In this document: piece after piece, positions 41,464 to 51,606 of the stretch | Layout: every line of letters starts with the position of its first letter | Position numbering within the stretch: the stretch's first letter is position 1 | NCBI GenBank assembly: GCA_003427395.1 | Contig: BFEA01000275.1 | Span: forward strand, 581,702 to 638,164 | Reading direction: 5' to 3' | DNA from: Chara braunii | Lineage: Eukaryota > Streptophyta > Charophyceae > Charales > Characeae | Length of the DNA: 56,463 nucleotides | Made by a program: the position numbers and the translations under genes | The notes under the pieces: model-generated | Told to the model about the DNA's origin: nothing | Database searches by the model: none | Seen by the model: only the letters and a program-made list of their open reading frames with translations

Positions 41464-41536
41464 GCTCCCGTGGCCTAATGGATAAGGCGTCTGACTTCTA
41501 ATCAGGCGATTGTGGGTTCGAGTCCCACCGGGAGTG
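41464..41536 (+). tRNA. tRNA-Arg(UCU), copy 4
   Basis: Identical to the other three. The 3' flank is GAGCATGCCACCAAAACCCT. A degraded relative follows (about 41566-41615, CATCTGATTTCTAATCAGG). Confidence 0.95.
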
Positions 41537-42222
41537 AGCATGCCACCAAAACCCTTGATTATGCTGCCCCAACAGTAGGCGAACACCCATCTGATTTCTA
41601 ATCAGGAGTTGTTGCTGGTGCTGGTTGTGATCAAGTTTGGTCGTTTAGACTGAACTTAACACCAAAACCATAGAGTGGACAAGAAACAAACGAACAGCGG
41701 GAAAAAGAAAAAAGGGCCTAAAACCCTAAGGCAAAAACGCTCTTTCATCAAGTTTCATGCAAAATTCGCCCCTAACACTTTTCAGGATTTTCAGAGCTTG
41801 TCGAAGCAGCCTATGGCTCTAACAACAACCAAACTATATACAGTAGTATACACACAGAAACCTTAAAGTAACAGTTTACTTCAAAAGAAAAAAAAGAAGG
41901 CCAGAATTTGCTTCTTAGAAAAACTGAAAGGCTCAGCCTGCAGTTGAGGGCTCGAGGCCTTGGGCACTGGGCCCGTAATTCAAAAACGAAAGGGGGGGAG
42001 GAGGTATAAATTATCCCAAATGCCTTTTCCAGCTATGCTGGGCCGCCGCCTGGCCAGGCATGGTCAAGCCAGCTGGGCAAGGGGCGGGGGATCGCCCGGC
42101 AAAACCAGGCAGGTCGAAAAAGAGGAAAGAATCTCAAGAAAAAGAGAACTGACTTCAGGCCAGGACTGCGCTTGGCCTGAGCAGTCAGAATTCAGCCTTA
42201 CCTTCCATTTCGAGGGGACCCC
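41537..42222. other. Intergenic, no supported gene
   Basis: It begins with the decayed tRNA-like copy. The rest (A-rich, then a G-rich stretch near 41988-42090) shows no recognised features. Confidence 0.5.
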
Positions 42223-42365
42223 CAGCCAAAAGTTTTTTTTTTTTTTTTAATTTGGACCATTTCTCGATTTATGTGCGTCATCCTTGCGCAGGGGCCATGC
42301 TAATCTTCAGTCAGTCTCTGTATCGTTCCAATCTTAACGGATGTCCAGAAGGACAGCCAAAAGTT
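42223..42365 (-). pseudogene. U6 snRNA retrocopy, nearly intact, with target duplication
   Basis: On the minus strand it runs from GTCCTTCTGGACATCCGTTA through ATTGGAACGATACAGAGA and GATTAGCATGGCCCCTGCGC to AAATGGTCCAAATT, then poly(A). The 12-bp duplication AACTTTTGGCTG (minus strand) flanks it at 42354-42365 and 42223-42234. It has the same CTGACTGA insertion after ACAGAGA as the 24.8-kb copy and is otherwise close to canonical U6. Confidence 0.92.
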
Positions 42366-42485
42366 GTTTGTAATAACTTGGTACCCCGGCAACCTTCCCC
42401 CATCCGAGCCACCCGGGGACCAGCACAGTTCTCCAGTACTTGGGGATTTTAACCTCTAGGCAGGGAATGGGGGTTCCTTGTTAAA

Positions 42486-42660
42486 CTGCAAGTACACGGC
42501 CCCAGCCTTGCAGAAAGTTTTTGGCGCCACAAGCGAAACTCGGAGGGGTCGCACGGTGTGGGGCGCCGTTGAAAAAAAAAAGTCAGCGGCCTCCAAAGTG
42601 GTGCGGGTTTCGTGCTGACACCTGCGGGCCGATGTGTGGTGTACTGGTGCTTTAAACCAC
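42486..42660. mobile_element. Family D-related element
   Basis: GCAAGTACACGGCCCCAGCC and GTGTACTGGTGCTTTAAACC are the ends. Position 42611 carries GTGCTGACACC, as in 35820. It shares arrangement with 10014 and 35792. Confidence 0.68.
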
Positions 42661-43513
42661 CGATGCACATTTATGCCTGCCCCTCGTGTTCCTAACTGTC
42701 TACTGGGCACCACCAGCCATTTTGGCTCAGTAGGCTGAGCCTTTCTGTGGCCCAGTGCTAACCGGCAGGTGCGCGCACAATCGCTGGGATGGATACTGGT
42801 GATTTAACCAGTTGTGCTCATAACAGGTATGCCTCGCTCTTCATAAGAATTGGCCGTGTGAGTCACACTGTCATTGTCTTAGGAATGTTTTCTGTCTTTT
42901 TTTTAGGTTTATAACTTTAACTAAGGTTATTCGCAGGAGTGTTTTTCGTTTTTTGGGGGTTTATTATCCGTTTATATATAAACTGTTGGAATACAGACCT
43001 GAGTTCGACTCCATATGGATGAGATGAGGCAGTACTCCGGAATGAAAACAACTCTGGATTTTCCTGGGCCCGGTCCGTTCAAAGATGATATCTCATGTTT
43101 GGTCTGAATCAAATGCTTTGACAAATTGGTCAGCATTGATTAAATGGTTGGACGGACTAATTGGTCGACATTGATTGATTGGTGGAACTGGTCAAAAGCC
43201 GCATAGGTCGATCAACTGAACTATTCGTTTATCAGGAATGCCGCACTCTTCAAAGGTCGGTCAACTGAACTGGTGAGGTCTCTCTAGTGAGCGCTACATA
43301 CTGTTAAAAAGAGAGGAGAGGGGGGGGGGGGGAAGATAGGCGGAAGGAAAGAGTACAGAAGATTTTCTGAAGGAAATAAGCTGGAGGCCTGAGAAGTAGA
43401 AGAAAGGGATGCAAAACATGCATTCCTGTAAGCATTCAGGGATTCAAATAAGTGAAGTTCAGCGGAAGAAAATTTTCTGCAATCTGGATACCAATCAACT
43501 CATTGAAAACCGT
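42661..43513. other. Intergenic, no supported gene
   Basis: It includes GGTCAGCATTGATTAAATGG and GGTCGACATTGATTGATTGG imperfect repeats (43128-43190), two AAGGTCGGTCAACTGAACTG-like segments and a G tract at 43321. No gene. Confidence 0.5.
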
Positions 43514-43737
43514 CAGTTTGTACTTCTCTCCAGGCAAATAAAAGGTGAAAACTGCTGCACTTGTACCCTTGTTTTCTCTATGTTTCACAGTAATCTATCT
43601 CTGAGCTCTCTGTGTTAACCAGAATGCAGTTTGTACTTCTCTCCAGGCAAATAAAAGGTGAAACTGCTGCACTTGTACCTTGTTTTCTCTATGTTTCACA
43701 GTAATCTATCTCTGAGCTCTCTGTGTTAACCAGAATG
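43514..43737 (+). repeat. Tandem duplication, units of 113 and 111 bp
   Basis: CAGTTTGTACTTCTCTCCAG through GTGTTAACCAGAATG occurs twice in direct succession. The only differences are one-base losses in AAAA and CCC runs. Confidence 0.93.
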
Positions 43738-43787
43738 ACAGAGACAACTTACTCTAGTTCCTTCCACATTCCTTTGCTGATGCATGG

Positions 43788-43790
<3 letters not shown>

Positions 43791-43877
<87 letters not shown>
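43791..43877. repeat. (CT)n microsatellite
   Basis: About 43 units. Confidence 0.97.
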
Positions 43878-43879
<2 letters not shown>

Positions 43880-44029
43880 GTGCGAACATACGCGCACGCG
43901 TGCGGCTACAATTGGCACTGAATTGACTGACATTGATGTTCTACAGGACAGCTGGCAGTAAGTTTTTCACCGCACACTATGCAATGGTCTGATCTCACTG
44001 GCAGATTTTGTGCCAGAAAAAAGCCCACC

Positions 44030-44230
44030 ATATTCAACAGCTGTAGCCAGACCCTTAACCCGCCAGTACATCGCCCCAGGCAACTTGAGAATAGAAAATG
44101 AGTCATTCAGAAAAGCTCGCAGCCGAGGGGCCACCAGACCAAAATGGCTGGCGGTGCCAGACTACTAATCGCACGCTGTTCAACAGCTGCTGCCAGACCC
44201 TTCACACAACCAATAGGCCAGCAATTTCCA
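44030..44230 (+). repeat. Diverged direct repeat
   Basis: TTCAACAGCTGTAGCCAGAC (about 44034) and TTCAACAGCTGCTGCCAGAC (44178), each followed by CCTT(A/C)AC, lie 144 bp apart. Confidence 0.7.
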
Positions 44231-44417
44231 GAAACTTGGCATCGTAGCCGCTGTGCCACCAGCATCTCGACTTCTTTTTCCCATTTCCTTGCAACGAACA
44301 GACCCCTGATGATTCCGGTATTTGGCGGCCGAATGAAACGCAGAGTAGGGTCGCTGATTCGCTGCGCCGGTTCTTAACGATTATCTTCCGATGTTGCTGG
44401 CGGTTTTATCAATAATA

Positions 44418-44421
<4 letters not shown>

Positions 44422-44508
<87 letters not shown>
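44422..44508. repeat. (CT)n microsatellite
   Basis: About 43 units. Confidence 0.97.
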
Positions 44509-44515
<7 letters not shown>

Positions 44516-45340
44516 GCCTGTCCCTTTCTGCTGACTTTCCTTTGTCGTTGTGAGGCTTTCCTGTCCGTTAGGCATTATCATTATTATAATTGCTTTGCTT
44601 CAGATGACTTTGTCGTCGACCGTGGTCTATCCAGGCACTACGTTACAGTCAAGCCAGAGCCAGCACCATCAAGTTACTATCAACAAAATAATAACTTTCT
44701 CAGTTCATGACTGAGGAAAAGCTGTCGGATTCTGCAAACCCAGTGGCGTGGAGCGGTCGTGAAGGGACCCATGTTGTTCTCCTTGTTAAAACCACCAGTA
44801 CTTTTCCCAACCATATTCTAAGACGCCGCAGTGCTCCTGTAGCGTCTGCGAGATGCACCGGCCTGCCGCTTGCAACAAAAACATCCAGGCTAAACGCATT
44901 GCGTGCACAGCCCATTTTGTCTGGAAATATTATTTGCGAACAGGCAGTCCATTACATCCCGCCAGATGCCGTGAAAGCACTGCCTTTCCGATTTCGGACA
45001 GTTGGTGCCATCTGCATTCTGGCGCCCGTTTTCAAATTCCTTCTTTTGGACTTTTGGATTTCGGATACTTGGCACCATCCGGCATTCTGGCGCCCACTCT
45101 CAGACTTTCGATTTTCAGTTCTGGCCCTGAGGCATTTTCACTTTCGCCCTCAGGACTGTACTCGAATCCGGTACTTGAGTACAGACTCAAGCACAGTACG
45201 GACATGAAGTTTTCAGCCTCAGTGCTTGTGTTCAGTGCCACTTTGCGTCGACATTGTGTTCAGAAATTCAAGACTGCGACTTTGCGACTTCGCCACTTGG
45301 CGTCTGCGTCTGTCAAGACGTGTCGAGCCTGCGTCATGTT
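44509..45340. other. Intergenic; family D end and internal duplication
   Basis: TTAAAACCACCAGTACTTTT at 44787 resembles a family D end. GGTGCCATCTGCATTCTGGC (45005) and GGCACCATCCGGCATTCTGG (45072) are parts of a diverged tandem duplication of about 67 bp. The open frames here show no family resemblance. Confidence 0.5.
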
Positions 45341-45354
45341 GAGTGAGTGTTTGT

Positions 45355-45509
45355 GTGTGTTATAAGCTTCCCCCACAACAACCCCTATTCCAACCAGATG
45401 AGTAGAACCGGACTGAGTCCGCCCCTAATAGAACCATTTTGAACCGTGTTTAGCTAGGGTTTCTTTGGGGCAACAGCTCCTCTTTCACTTTGCCTCGCAC
45501 GTACAAGGC
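45355..45509 (+). repeat. Family G repeat, copy truncated by the adapter junction
   Basis: TGTTATAAGCTTCCCCCACA, ACAACCCCTATTCCAACCAG, ATGAGTAGA, then GGGCAACAGCTCCTCTTTCA and TGCCTCGCACGTACAAGGC. In the copies at 49.9, 54.3 and 54.8 kb the sequence continues TGCCCACGTTGATTGTGG. Here it stops exactly at the adapter. Confidence 0.8.
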
Positions 45510-45547
45510 CTGTCTCTTATACACATCTAGATGTGTATAAGAGACAG
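45510..45547. other. Tn5/Nextera mate-pair adapter junction (contaminant)
   Basis: CTGTCTCTTATACACATCT (45510-45528) is followed by its exact complement AGATGTGTATAAGAGACAG (45529-45547). This is the circularisation junction of two Nextera mosaic ends. It is library sequence, so the join across it may be false. Confidence 0.98.
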
Positions 45548-45770
45548 CTCCTGTGCACTTCAGTTCAGATCTTCATACTCCTGTTCATTTCACTTCAGAT
45601 CTCCAGCTGTTCATTTCCCTTCAGATCTCCAGCTGTTCATTTCACTTCAGGTCTTCAGCATATGCTTAGTCTTTGTGTCTGTCGTTCGTCTTCATACTCC
45701 TGTTCATTTCTCTTCAAATCTTCAACTTATACTTTGTCTGTACTCTTACTGATGCTCATTCGTATGTATT
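45548..45770 (+). repeat. Short tandem-like TTCATTTC(A/C)CTTCAGATCT repeats
   Basis: Five to six imperfect units of CTCCTGTTCATTTC-CTTCAGATCTTC. Related sequence occurs at 50060-50125, which places this after a family G copy in the genome. Confidence 0.7.
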
Positions 45771-46440
45771 TCCTAGTTGCACATAAGGAGAGGGCGGAGG
45801 GAAAGGGACAGGAGGTAAGTTTGTCAGGACGTGAGGTAGGGGGATGTGTGTGTGTGTGCTCTGCCTCTGCCTCGTCACACTGGTAACATGGACACAGAGA
45901 AGTGTACTACCTGCACATGCTTCTCAATGACGCTATCCACAGTTCAACACAGATACTGAGATGCGGTCATATTGCAGGGTCCTTTTTATAACATGCTGTT
46001 ACACATGCTTAGAAAAGCCCCTCACAAACATCACAGGCCTTCTGCTTTCCTGTACGCTGGAGGCCAATGAGCGTTCGGGCCCTTAATTTTCCCACCAAGC
46101 CTCAGGAAACGAAGCTTAAACTACCAGTACTTCCACACCTCTTTTCCCCAATGCGCATTTCTGCTGTGAGCCAATAAAAAACGAACTATCGTGGGCAAGG
46201 TTTTTTGTTTCTTGCTTTGCCTGACAACACCATCAATTTCGGTCCGGTAGGCTGAGTCGCGAGGGATGCGGCACGCTTACAGCAGCATCAGAGAAAAATG
46301 GCTGGGCGAGGTAGGAGCACAATCTTTATCAGTGTGTGTTGTCATGCTCGCTATACACAACTCCACAAAAAAATGCATGACTGTGTCAGACAGACTCTGA
46401 CTGCTTTGTTGGACTTTCACCAGCTCATAAGGAGGTTGAA

Positions 46441-46443
<3 letters not shown>

Positions 46444-46477
<34 letters not shown>

Positions 46478-46510
46478 CGTGTGCGTGCGTGCGTGTGTGT
46501 GTGTGTGTGT
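46444..46510. repeat. (TG)n with TGCG variants
   Basis: TG units interrupted by GCGTGCG. A relative of the CA-flank repeat of 38.8-39.0 kb precedes it in inverse orientation. Confidence 0.95.
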
Positions 46511-46597
46511 TGTTAAAGCACCCCAAATTCTCTCTCTCATTTCCTCCACAAATCATAACAAACCATCCATAACGAAAAAGTATAGATAGACAATATA

Positions 46598-47655
46598 TGT
46601 AATGACCCACCATAACACAGACTGAGAACACTGCTGATTTCTGAGTTCTGCCGATGGAATGGATGCCTTGCTGAGATTCCCGCATTCTGCTGAGTTTTCT
46701 AAGTTTGTGTGTGTGTGCGTGCTTGGTGACCTGCATGCCTGTCTGAGTGCTTGTCGGCCTTAGTGTGTGTGTGAGACCTGCAAAGGTACTTGCTTGTTTG
46801 GGAGGCCCTGTACTTACCTGTGGCCGTGACATCGAGGGTTGCGGCGGGGGAGCAAGAGGCCCGCGGCACTTAGAGCAGCAGGAAAAACACTCAAGTAGCA
46901 GGTAGGCCGGTACCACACCGAGTAGAAGTAGATGTGCCGGGTACTCGAGGCCGAGCAGAAGAAGACAAAGTCGGCATTTCTAGAGACCCAGTAGCGGTAG
47001 GCTAGGTCTAGGTGGGTATCAGTCCATCCAGTCTGAGTCTAGGGCCTCTACGGGCAATATCAGAGTCTGCAATGATGTTTCCCTCTGAAAGGGAGGAGGT
47101 ACCAGTTGCTTGGGAGGCTGAGCGGCCTGGAAGTCACCGCGCAAGAGGCAAGTTGGGCGCTATATGTTCGGGCTGAGCCGAGAGCTCAGCCTCATTCTTC
47201 GGTGTGCAAGTTTGGCGACACACTGCTTGGAGCGCTGGCTGGAGGAGCGCTGGGTACTACGGCGCTGCTGGGAGGAAGAAGACCGGGAGCTCCCACCTCG
47301 GCTACAGTGGAGCCCTACCGGTAGGAGGAGGAGGGAGAAGAGGACTGAGGAGGAGAGTGGCGAGGGACCTACCTGGCTATGGTGAACACCATCTTCATCA
47401 TCTTGATAGGCGCTGCATCTGGAAGGCCCCTGTTGGGGTAGTGCCGCACCAAGGAAGCTTGAGGCAGAGTCAGGCATGGCAGCTTGAAGCTGCTTTGCGT
47501 TGTCCTTTGGACAGGAGGGCAGCGACGTAGCTGCTTTGGGTTGTCCTTCGGACAGGAGGGCAGAGCCCTCAGCAGTGCGCCATAGCCTCGGCCTACACGA
47601 AGAGGAAGAGGAAGGATGGTCATGGCTATGGTGGACCTCACGTTGTGCCTGTAGT
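46598..47655 (+). repeat. Segmental duplication, copy 1 (about 1.06 kb)
   Basis: It runs from AATGACCCACCATAACACAG through TGGGAGGCTGAGCGGCCTGG to GGTGGACCTCACGTTGTGCC. The second copy lies about 1.28 kb downstream. Internally, AGCTGCTTTG(C/G)GTTGTCC with GGACAGGAGGGCAG is duplicated (47488 and 47530). Confidence 0.9.
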
Positions 47656-47885
47656 AGAAGAGGGATTCGGACACTGATTCTGGTTCAGCCATTCAACATT
47701 ATTATTGTTATTTCTTGTTCAGGCTACTACAGTAGACCTGAGAGGAAAGGGAGAAGCAAGGCAAGCTGACAGTCAATCCTCCATGATGCTGGAGTAATCA
47801 ATGCTGATCAGGGCCCATCCTCCATATGTCCGAAAAAACTTGGAGAGCCCTCCGCGTCGGCCCACAAAACCACAAAACAGCATAA

Positions 47886-48934
47886 TGTAATGACCTGCCA
47901 AAACACAGATAGAGAACACTGCTGATTTCTGGGCTTTGCCGCTGGAATGTATGCCTTGCTGGGATTCCCACGTTGTGCTGAGTTTTCTAAGTCTGTGTGT
48001 GTGTGCGCACTTGCTGGTCTGTGTGCCTGTCTGAGTGGACGTCTGCCTAAGTGTGTGTATGTGGCCCAACAGGGCACTTGTGTGTGGTGAGGCCCGCAGG
48101 GCCGGTACTTACCTGTGGCCGTGACTTTTGAGGGTTGCAGCGGGAAAAACACTGAAGTAGCGGGGAGTAGGCCCGTGACACCTGGGGCAGCGGGAGAAAA
48201 ACACTAGAGGAGCAGGTAGGCCGGTACCACTCAAGTAGTAATAGATGTGTTGGGAACTGGAGACCGAGCAGAAGAAGGCTAAAAGTCGGCATTTTTAGAG
48301 CCCCAGTAGCGGTAAGTTAGAGGTAGGTGGGTACCAGTCCAAGTAGCCTGAGTCTAGGGCCTGTACGGACGATATCAGAGCCTGCAATGATGTTTCCCTC
48401 TGAAAGGGAGAAGGTACAGGTTGCTTGGAGGCCGCGCGGCCTGGAAGTCACCACCCAAGAGGCAAGTAGGCCGGTACATCTCCTGGAGGAGCAAGTAGCT
48501 CCTCCTCATTTGCAGTATGCAAGTTGGGAGACCGTGCTGCTTGAGCGAGCGCTGGCTCTCAGATCGCTGCCTGGGAGGAAGGAGAAGAGCTGGGCTCTCA
48601 GCCTGGCTATGGTCAGCAGCCCAGCTTGAGAAGGAGGAAGAAGGGACCGAAGGAGGATTACGGCGCGGTACCTACCTGGCTATGGTGGACACCATACTCG
48701 CCACCTTGTTAGGCGCTGCATCTGGAAGGCCCCAGTTGGGGTAGTGCCGCATCAAGGAAACTTCAAAGCAAAGTCAGGCATGGCGGCCTGAAGAACAGCA
48801 ACCATAGCTGCTTTGTGTTGTCTTTTGCACAGGAAGGCGAAGCCCTTAGTAGTCCGCCATAGCCTTGCCATGTGAGAGGAAGGTGAAGAGGGAAGCCATG
48901 GCTATGGAGGACCTATTGTTGTGCTGGCAGTAAC
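47886..48934 (+). repeat. Segmental duplication, copy 2 (about 1.05 kb)
   Basis: It is diverged from copy 1 by many substitutions and indels but colinear throughout, for example GGCCTGGAAGTCACC, GGCGCTGCATCTGGAAGGCC and TAGTGCCGCA(C/T)CAAGGAA. Fragments of a SINE 5' end (TCAATCCTCCATGATGCTGG) lie between the copies. Confidence 0.9.
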
Positions 48935-49030
48935 AGAACTGCCCGGTAAACCATAGGCAGAGAGGGAGAAGAGGACAAGAAACGAGGGGCTGTGACAAAC
49001 TACTTCGTTGAGTTTCACCGACTCATCAGG
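48931..49030 (+). repeat. Dispersed repeat (paired with 25812)
   Basis: AACAGAACTGCCCGGTAAAC and GAGTTTCACCGACTCATCAG. It is about 95 percent like the segment in COX15 intron 5. Confidence 0.82.
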
Positions 49031-49204
49031 AGGCTGAACCCTCAACAGTCTGCAGAATCCCCTAACTGATTACACTGTAAGTGATAATCCACCATAACCC
49101 CGGTTGTGATTAAGCATCAATGACTGCCCGACAACTGATAGCCTGAGATGGGCACCAACCACTGCCCTCAAGGTACCTGTGGCGAAAATCAAAGCAGACT
49201 ACCA

Positions 49205-49340
49205 TATATATATTTGACGATACAGTGGCAAAGGCATCCAGCTGTTACAGCCGAGGTCACCGGTTCAATTCCGTTTAGCTGCGGAATTTCGTTTGGCTGC
49301 GGATCGATTACTGGGCTACAATGATAAACCTACCAACAGG
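49205..49340 (+). mobile_element. tRNA-derived SINE-like copy 1
   Basis: CAGTGGCAAAGGCATCCAGC (A box) and GAGGTCACCGGTTCAATTCC (B box), with GTTTGGCTGCGGATCGATTA and CTGGGCTACAATGATAAACC downstream. It includes a short internal duplication of TTTAGCTGCGGA. Copy 2 is at 49548. Confidence 0.72.
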
Positions 49341-49547
49341 TACGAGCCCATTAACCAGATGTTCACCTGGAATTTGGTGTATGGGATGCTGATCGGCAAC
49401 TGCAGAGGGTCTTGGATTCTGTGTGGGTGCTGCTGCCTGCGGAAGATCTCATGGATGTCCAGTGTTGACGAAGTAAGTCCTTGCTGCAACGGTGCTGGGG
49501 TGGGCTGAATGTCACGACCGGTATGGCTTCAGTTTTGAACGCCGGGT

Positions 49548-49660
49548 CACCATTGCAGTGGTAAAGGCATCTGGCTGCTACAGGCGAGGTCACCGGTTCG
49601 ATTCCGTTTGGCTGCGGATCCATTACTGGGCTTCAATGATAAACTTACCAACCATGCTGC
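49548..49660 (+). mobile_element. tRNA-derived SINE-like copy 2
   Basis: CAGTGGTAAAGGCATCTGGC and GAGGTCACCGGTTCGATTCC match A and B boxes. The downstream body TTGGCTGCGGATCCATTACT and GGGCTTCAATGATAAACTTA matches copy 1. No poly(A) tail is visible. Confidence 0.75.
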
Positions 49661-49717
49661 AAAGCTGGGCCACGAATTAGGCCATGTATAAAAAAAACAA
49701 ACCAACAGAACACATCC

Positions 49718-50125
49718 CTGTGTGTGTGTTGTAAGTTTCCACCACAACAGCCCCTATTTCGCCGAGAAAGTAGATTTGAGTTTAGTCAACCCAACAGCTA
49801 AAGAATTCGCCTCTTTAGCAAGGACCCTGAATAACAAAAAAAAAAAAAAACATGAATCATAAATTCGTAATTGATTAAATTGAACCATTTTGAATTGAGT
49901 TTAGTTTGGTTTTCGTTGGGGCAACAGCTCCTCTTTTACTATGCCTCACACGTACAAGGCTGCCCACGTTGATTGTGGTTGAGCGCCAGCTGCCCACATC
50001 CCCGTGTGCCTTAACAGCCCACTTGCACGTTATAACTGGAGGCAGAGTAAAAGGGACGGTATGCTCCTGTGCATTTCTCTTCAGGTCTTCGTACTCCTGT
50101 TTATTTCTCTTCTGATCCTCATATC
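49718..50125 (+). repeat. Family G repeat copy
   Basis: TGTGTGTGTTGTAAGTTTCC and ACCACAACAGCCCCTATTTC open it. GGGGCAACAGCTCCTCTTTT, CAAGGCTGCCCACGTTGATT, GTGGTTGAGCGCCAGCTGCC and CACATCCCCGTGTGCC follow. The motif TTGTG(G)...CCACAACA forms a small hairpin. Confidence 0.82.
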
Positions 50126-50429
50126 GTCTGTTCTCTTAACGATGATCATTCGTATGCATTTGCTAGTAGCACAAAAGGGGAGGGTGGAGGGAAAATAATA
50201 GAAGGCGGAGTTCTTTTAGGAGTGTGGGGTACGGGGAGGTGGAGGGAAAACGGCAGGAGAGAAATATGTGAAGGGCAGGATAGAGTATGACACGCAAAGG
50301 GCAGGGGAGAGGTGTACATCAAATTTCGCAGAACTCTAAACACTCACCGCTGGAACAGACTACTCTAGAATGGCACATGAGGTTAGTGTTTGGGTTGCAT
50401 AAGATTTTGAGTTGAGGAGCAGCTATTGC
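50126..50429. other. Retroelement flank, nothing recognised
   Basis: G-rich mixed sequence with no feature I can name. Confidence 0.4.
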
Positions 50430-51606
50430 CTATGGTAAGTGGCCACCCATACAGACCGTACAGGACCGGTTCGGGTGTGGACTATGGAAGCACCACATCC
50501 AATTTTCGCAGTCACAGTTGCTGCATCGAATGGCGTGGCGCAGACAGATGTCACAGGGTACGTGGCTCCTACACGCTAGGAGCATGAAGGCACGTCGACC
50601 GCAGTTATAGAGGCATTGTCGTTCCAGCCCCTGTCTACAAATTGGACATGACATGTCCGGGTGCCGTACATGAGTACAGTACTGACTGTCATCGTACATA
50701 TGAAAGCAAAAACTCGCATGGACTATCCCTTCATAATCCTCATGGCACAAGGCATGCGAACCACATGCTAGTTGAATCTCCGGCAGGTCATCGCAAGCGG
50801 CATGGAGCATCTTTCTTGGGTTTCCTCAGTATTTATTCCTTCTCTATGGGCAGACGACGACAGGGAGGATCAGTCCAAAGCAAGGGTGTTCAGCTGCTGC
50901 AGGATTTAATCCGCAACAGCTCGTCTTGGTGGTGATAAACTATCAGCACATCGCTCTGCAGATGGTTCATATAGAAGTCTATTTTCCTCCTCGGGCTGCT
51001 GTGTCTGTCGTTCGTCTGGCAAGGAAGAGGGAGATCCATCTGCAGTTGCCGTAGGTGTATGACCAACACCGCATGTGGGACATGCTAGGAGAGGATGTGG
51101 AGGATGATGGCACCGGATAGTCCATGCAGTAAAGACACATACTTTCTATGACAACTTCCTGGAAACACTGACAGCATATGGCATGTTGTTAACATGTCAT
51201 CAGCATGGAAGGCTAACATGCACAGTTATTTAAGCTGGCAGATCAAGGCCACAACAGCATGCTGGGCAGGCAATCAGGGGGTGGGGAGGATGAGCACAAG
51301 ACAAAGGATCACAGTTTTTTTGTGGGAGAGGCTAGCAGCGACCATCCCTTCATAGTATTCGGAGTAGAGGCTATGCCTTGTACACGCCAAACGAACTGTA
51401 CCTGTGCAGCGACACAAAGGGAGGGCACAGCCACCATCCTCTGGAGAGGTCCCTTCACTGTTTGTGGTAGAATCAAACGGACTGCTCTCCAAGGGGTGCA
51501 GTGCTTGCAAGTGTTCATCGACATACTGCTCCTGATGGACGAGCCAGACTGAGTGATCCTCCACCATTTGGTGACAGAACGAGTTAATATTTCCGCTTGT
51601 GTGCAC
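50430..51606 (-). pseudogene. Cys/His-rich (RING-like) repeated modules of a decayed retroelement ORF
   Basis: Three related segments in shifting frames. The first (about 51440-51255) has LACTRHSLYSEYYEGMVAAS and a CAHPPHPLIACPAC tail. The second (about 51190-51065) has CCQCFQEVVIESMCLYCM, then RCHHPPHPLLACPTCGVGH. The third (50810-50430) has LACGSHALCHEDYEGIVHAS, CPICRQG, HVPCDIC, RCSNC and CFHSPHPNRSCTVC. The recurring plan CxxC, HxxCxxC, C-x-H-x-PHP-xxx-CxxC suggests zinc-binding modules resembling RING fingers. At least two frame changes break the reading. Function is unknown; nucleic-acid or protein binding is an inference. Confidence 0.55.

Noticed and set aside
40973-41485. 170-codon plus-strand frame between tRNA-Arg copies
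   Set aside because: It runs into a tRNA gene and through a poly(G) tract, with no family resemblance or splice context.
44707-45365. Two overlapping 160-170-codon plus-strand frames
   Set aside because: They cover a diverged tandem duplication and a family D end. They overlap in different frames, and neither resembles a protein family.
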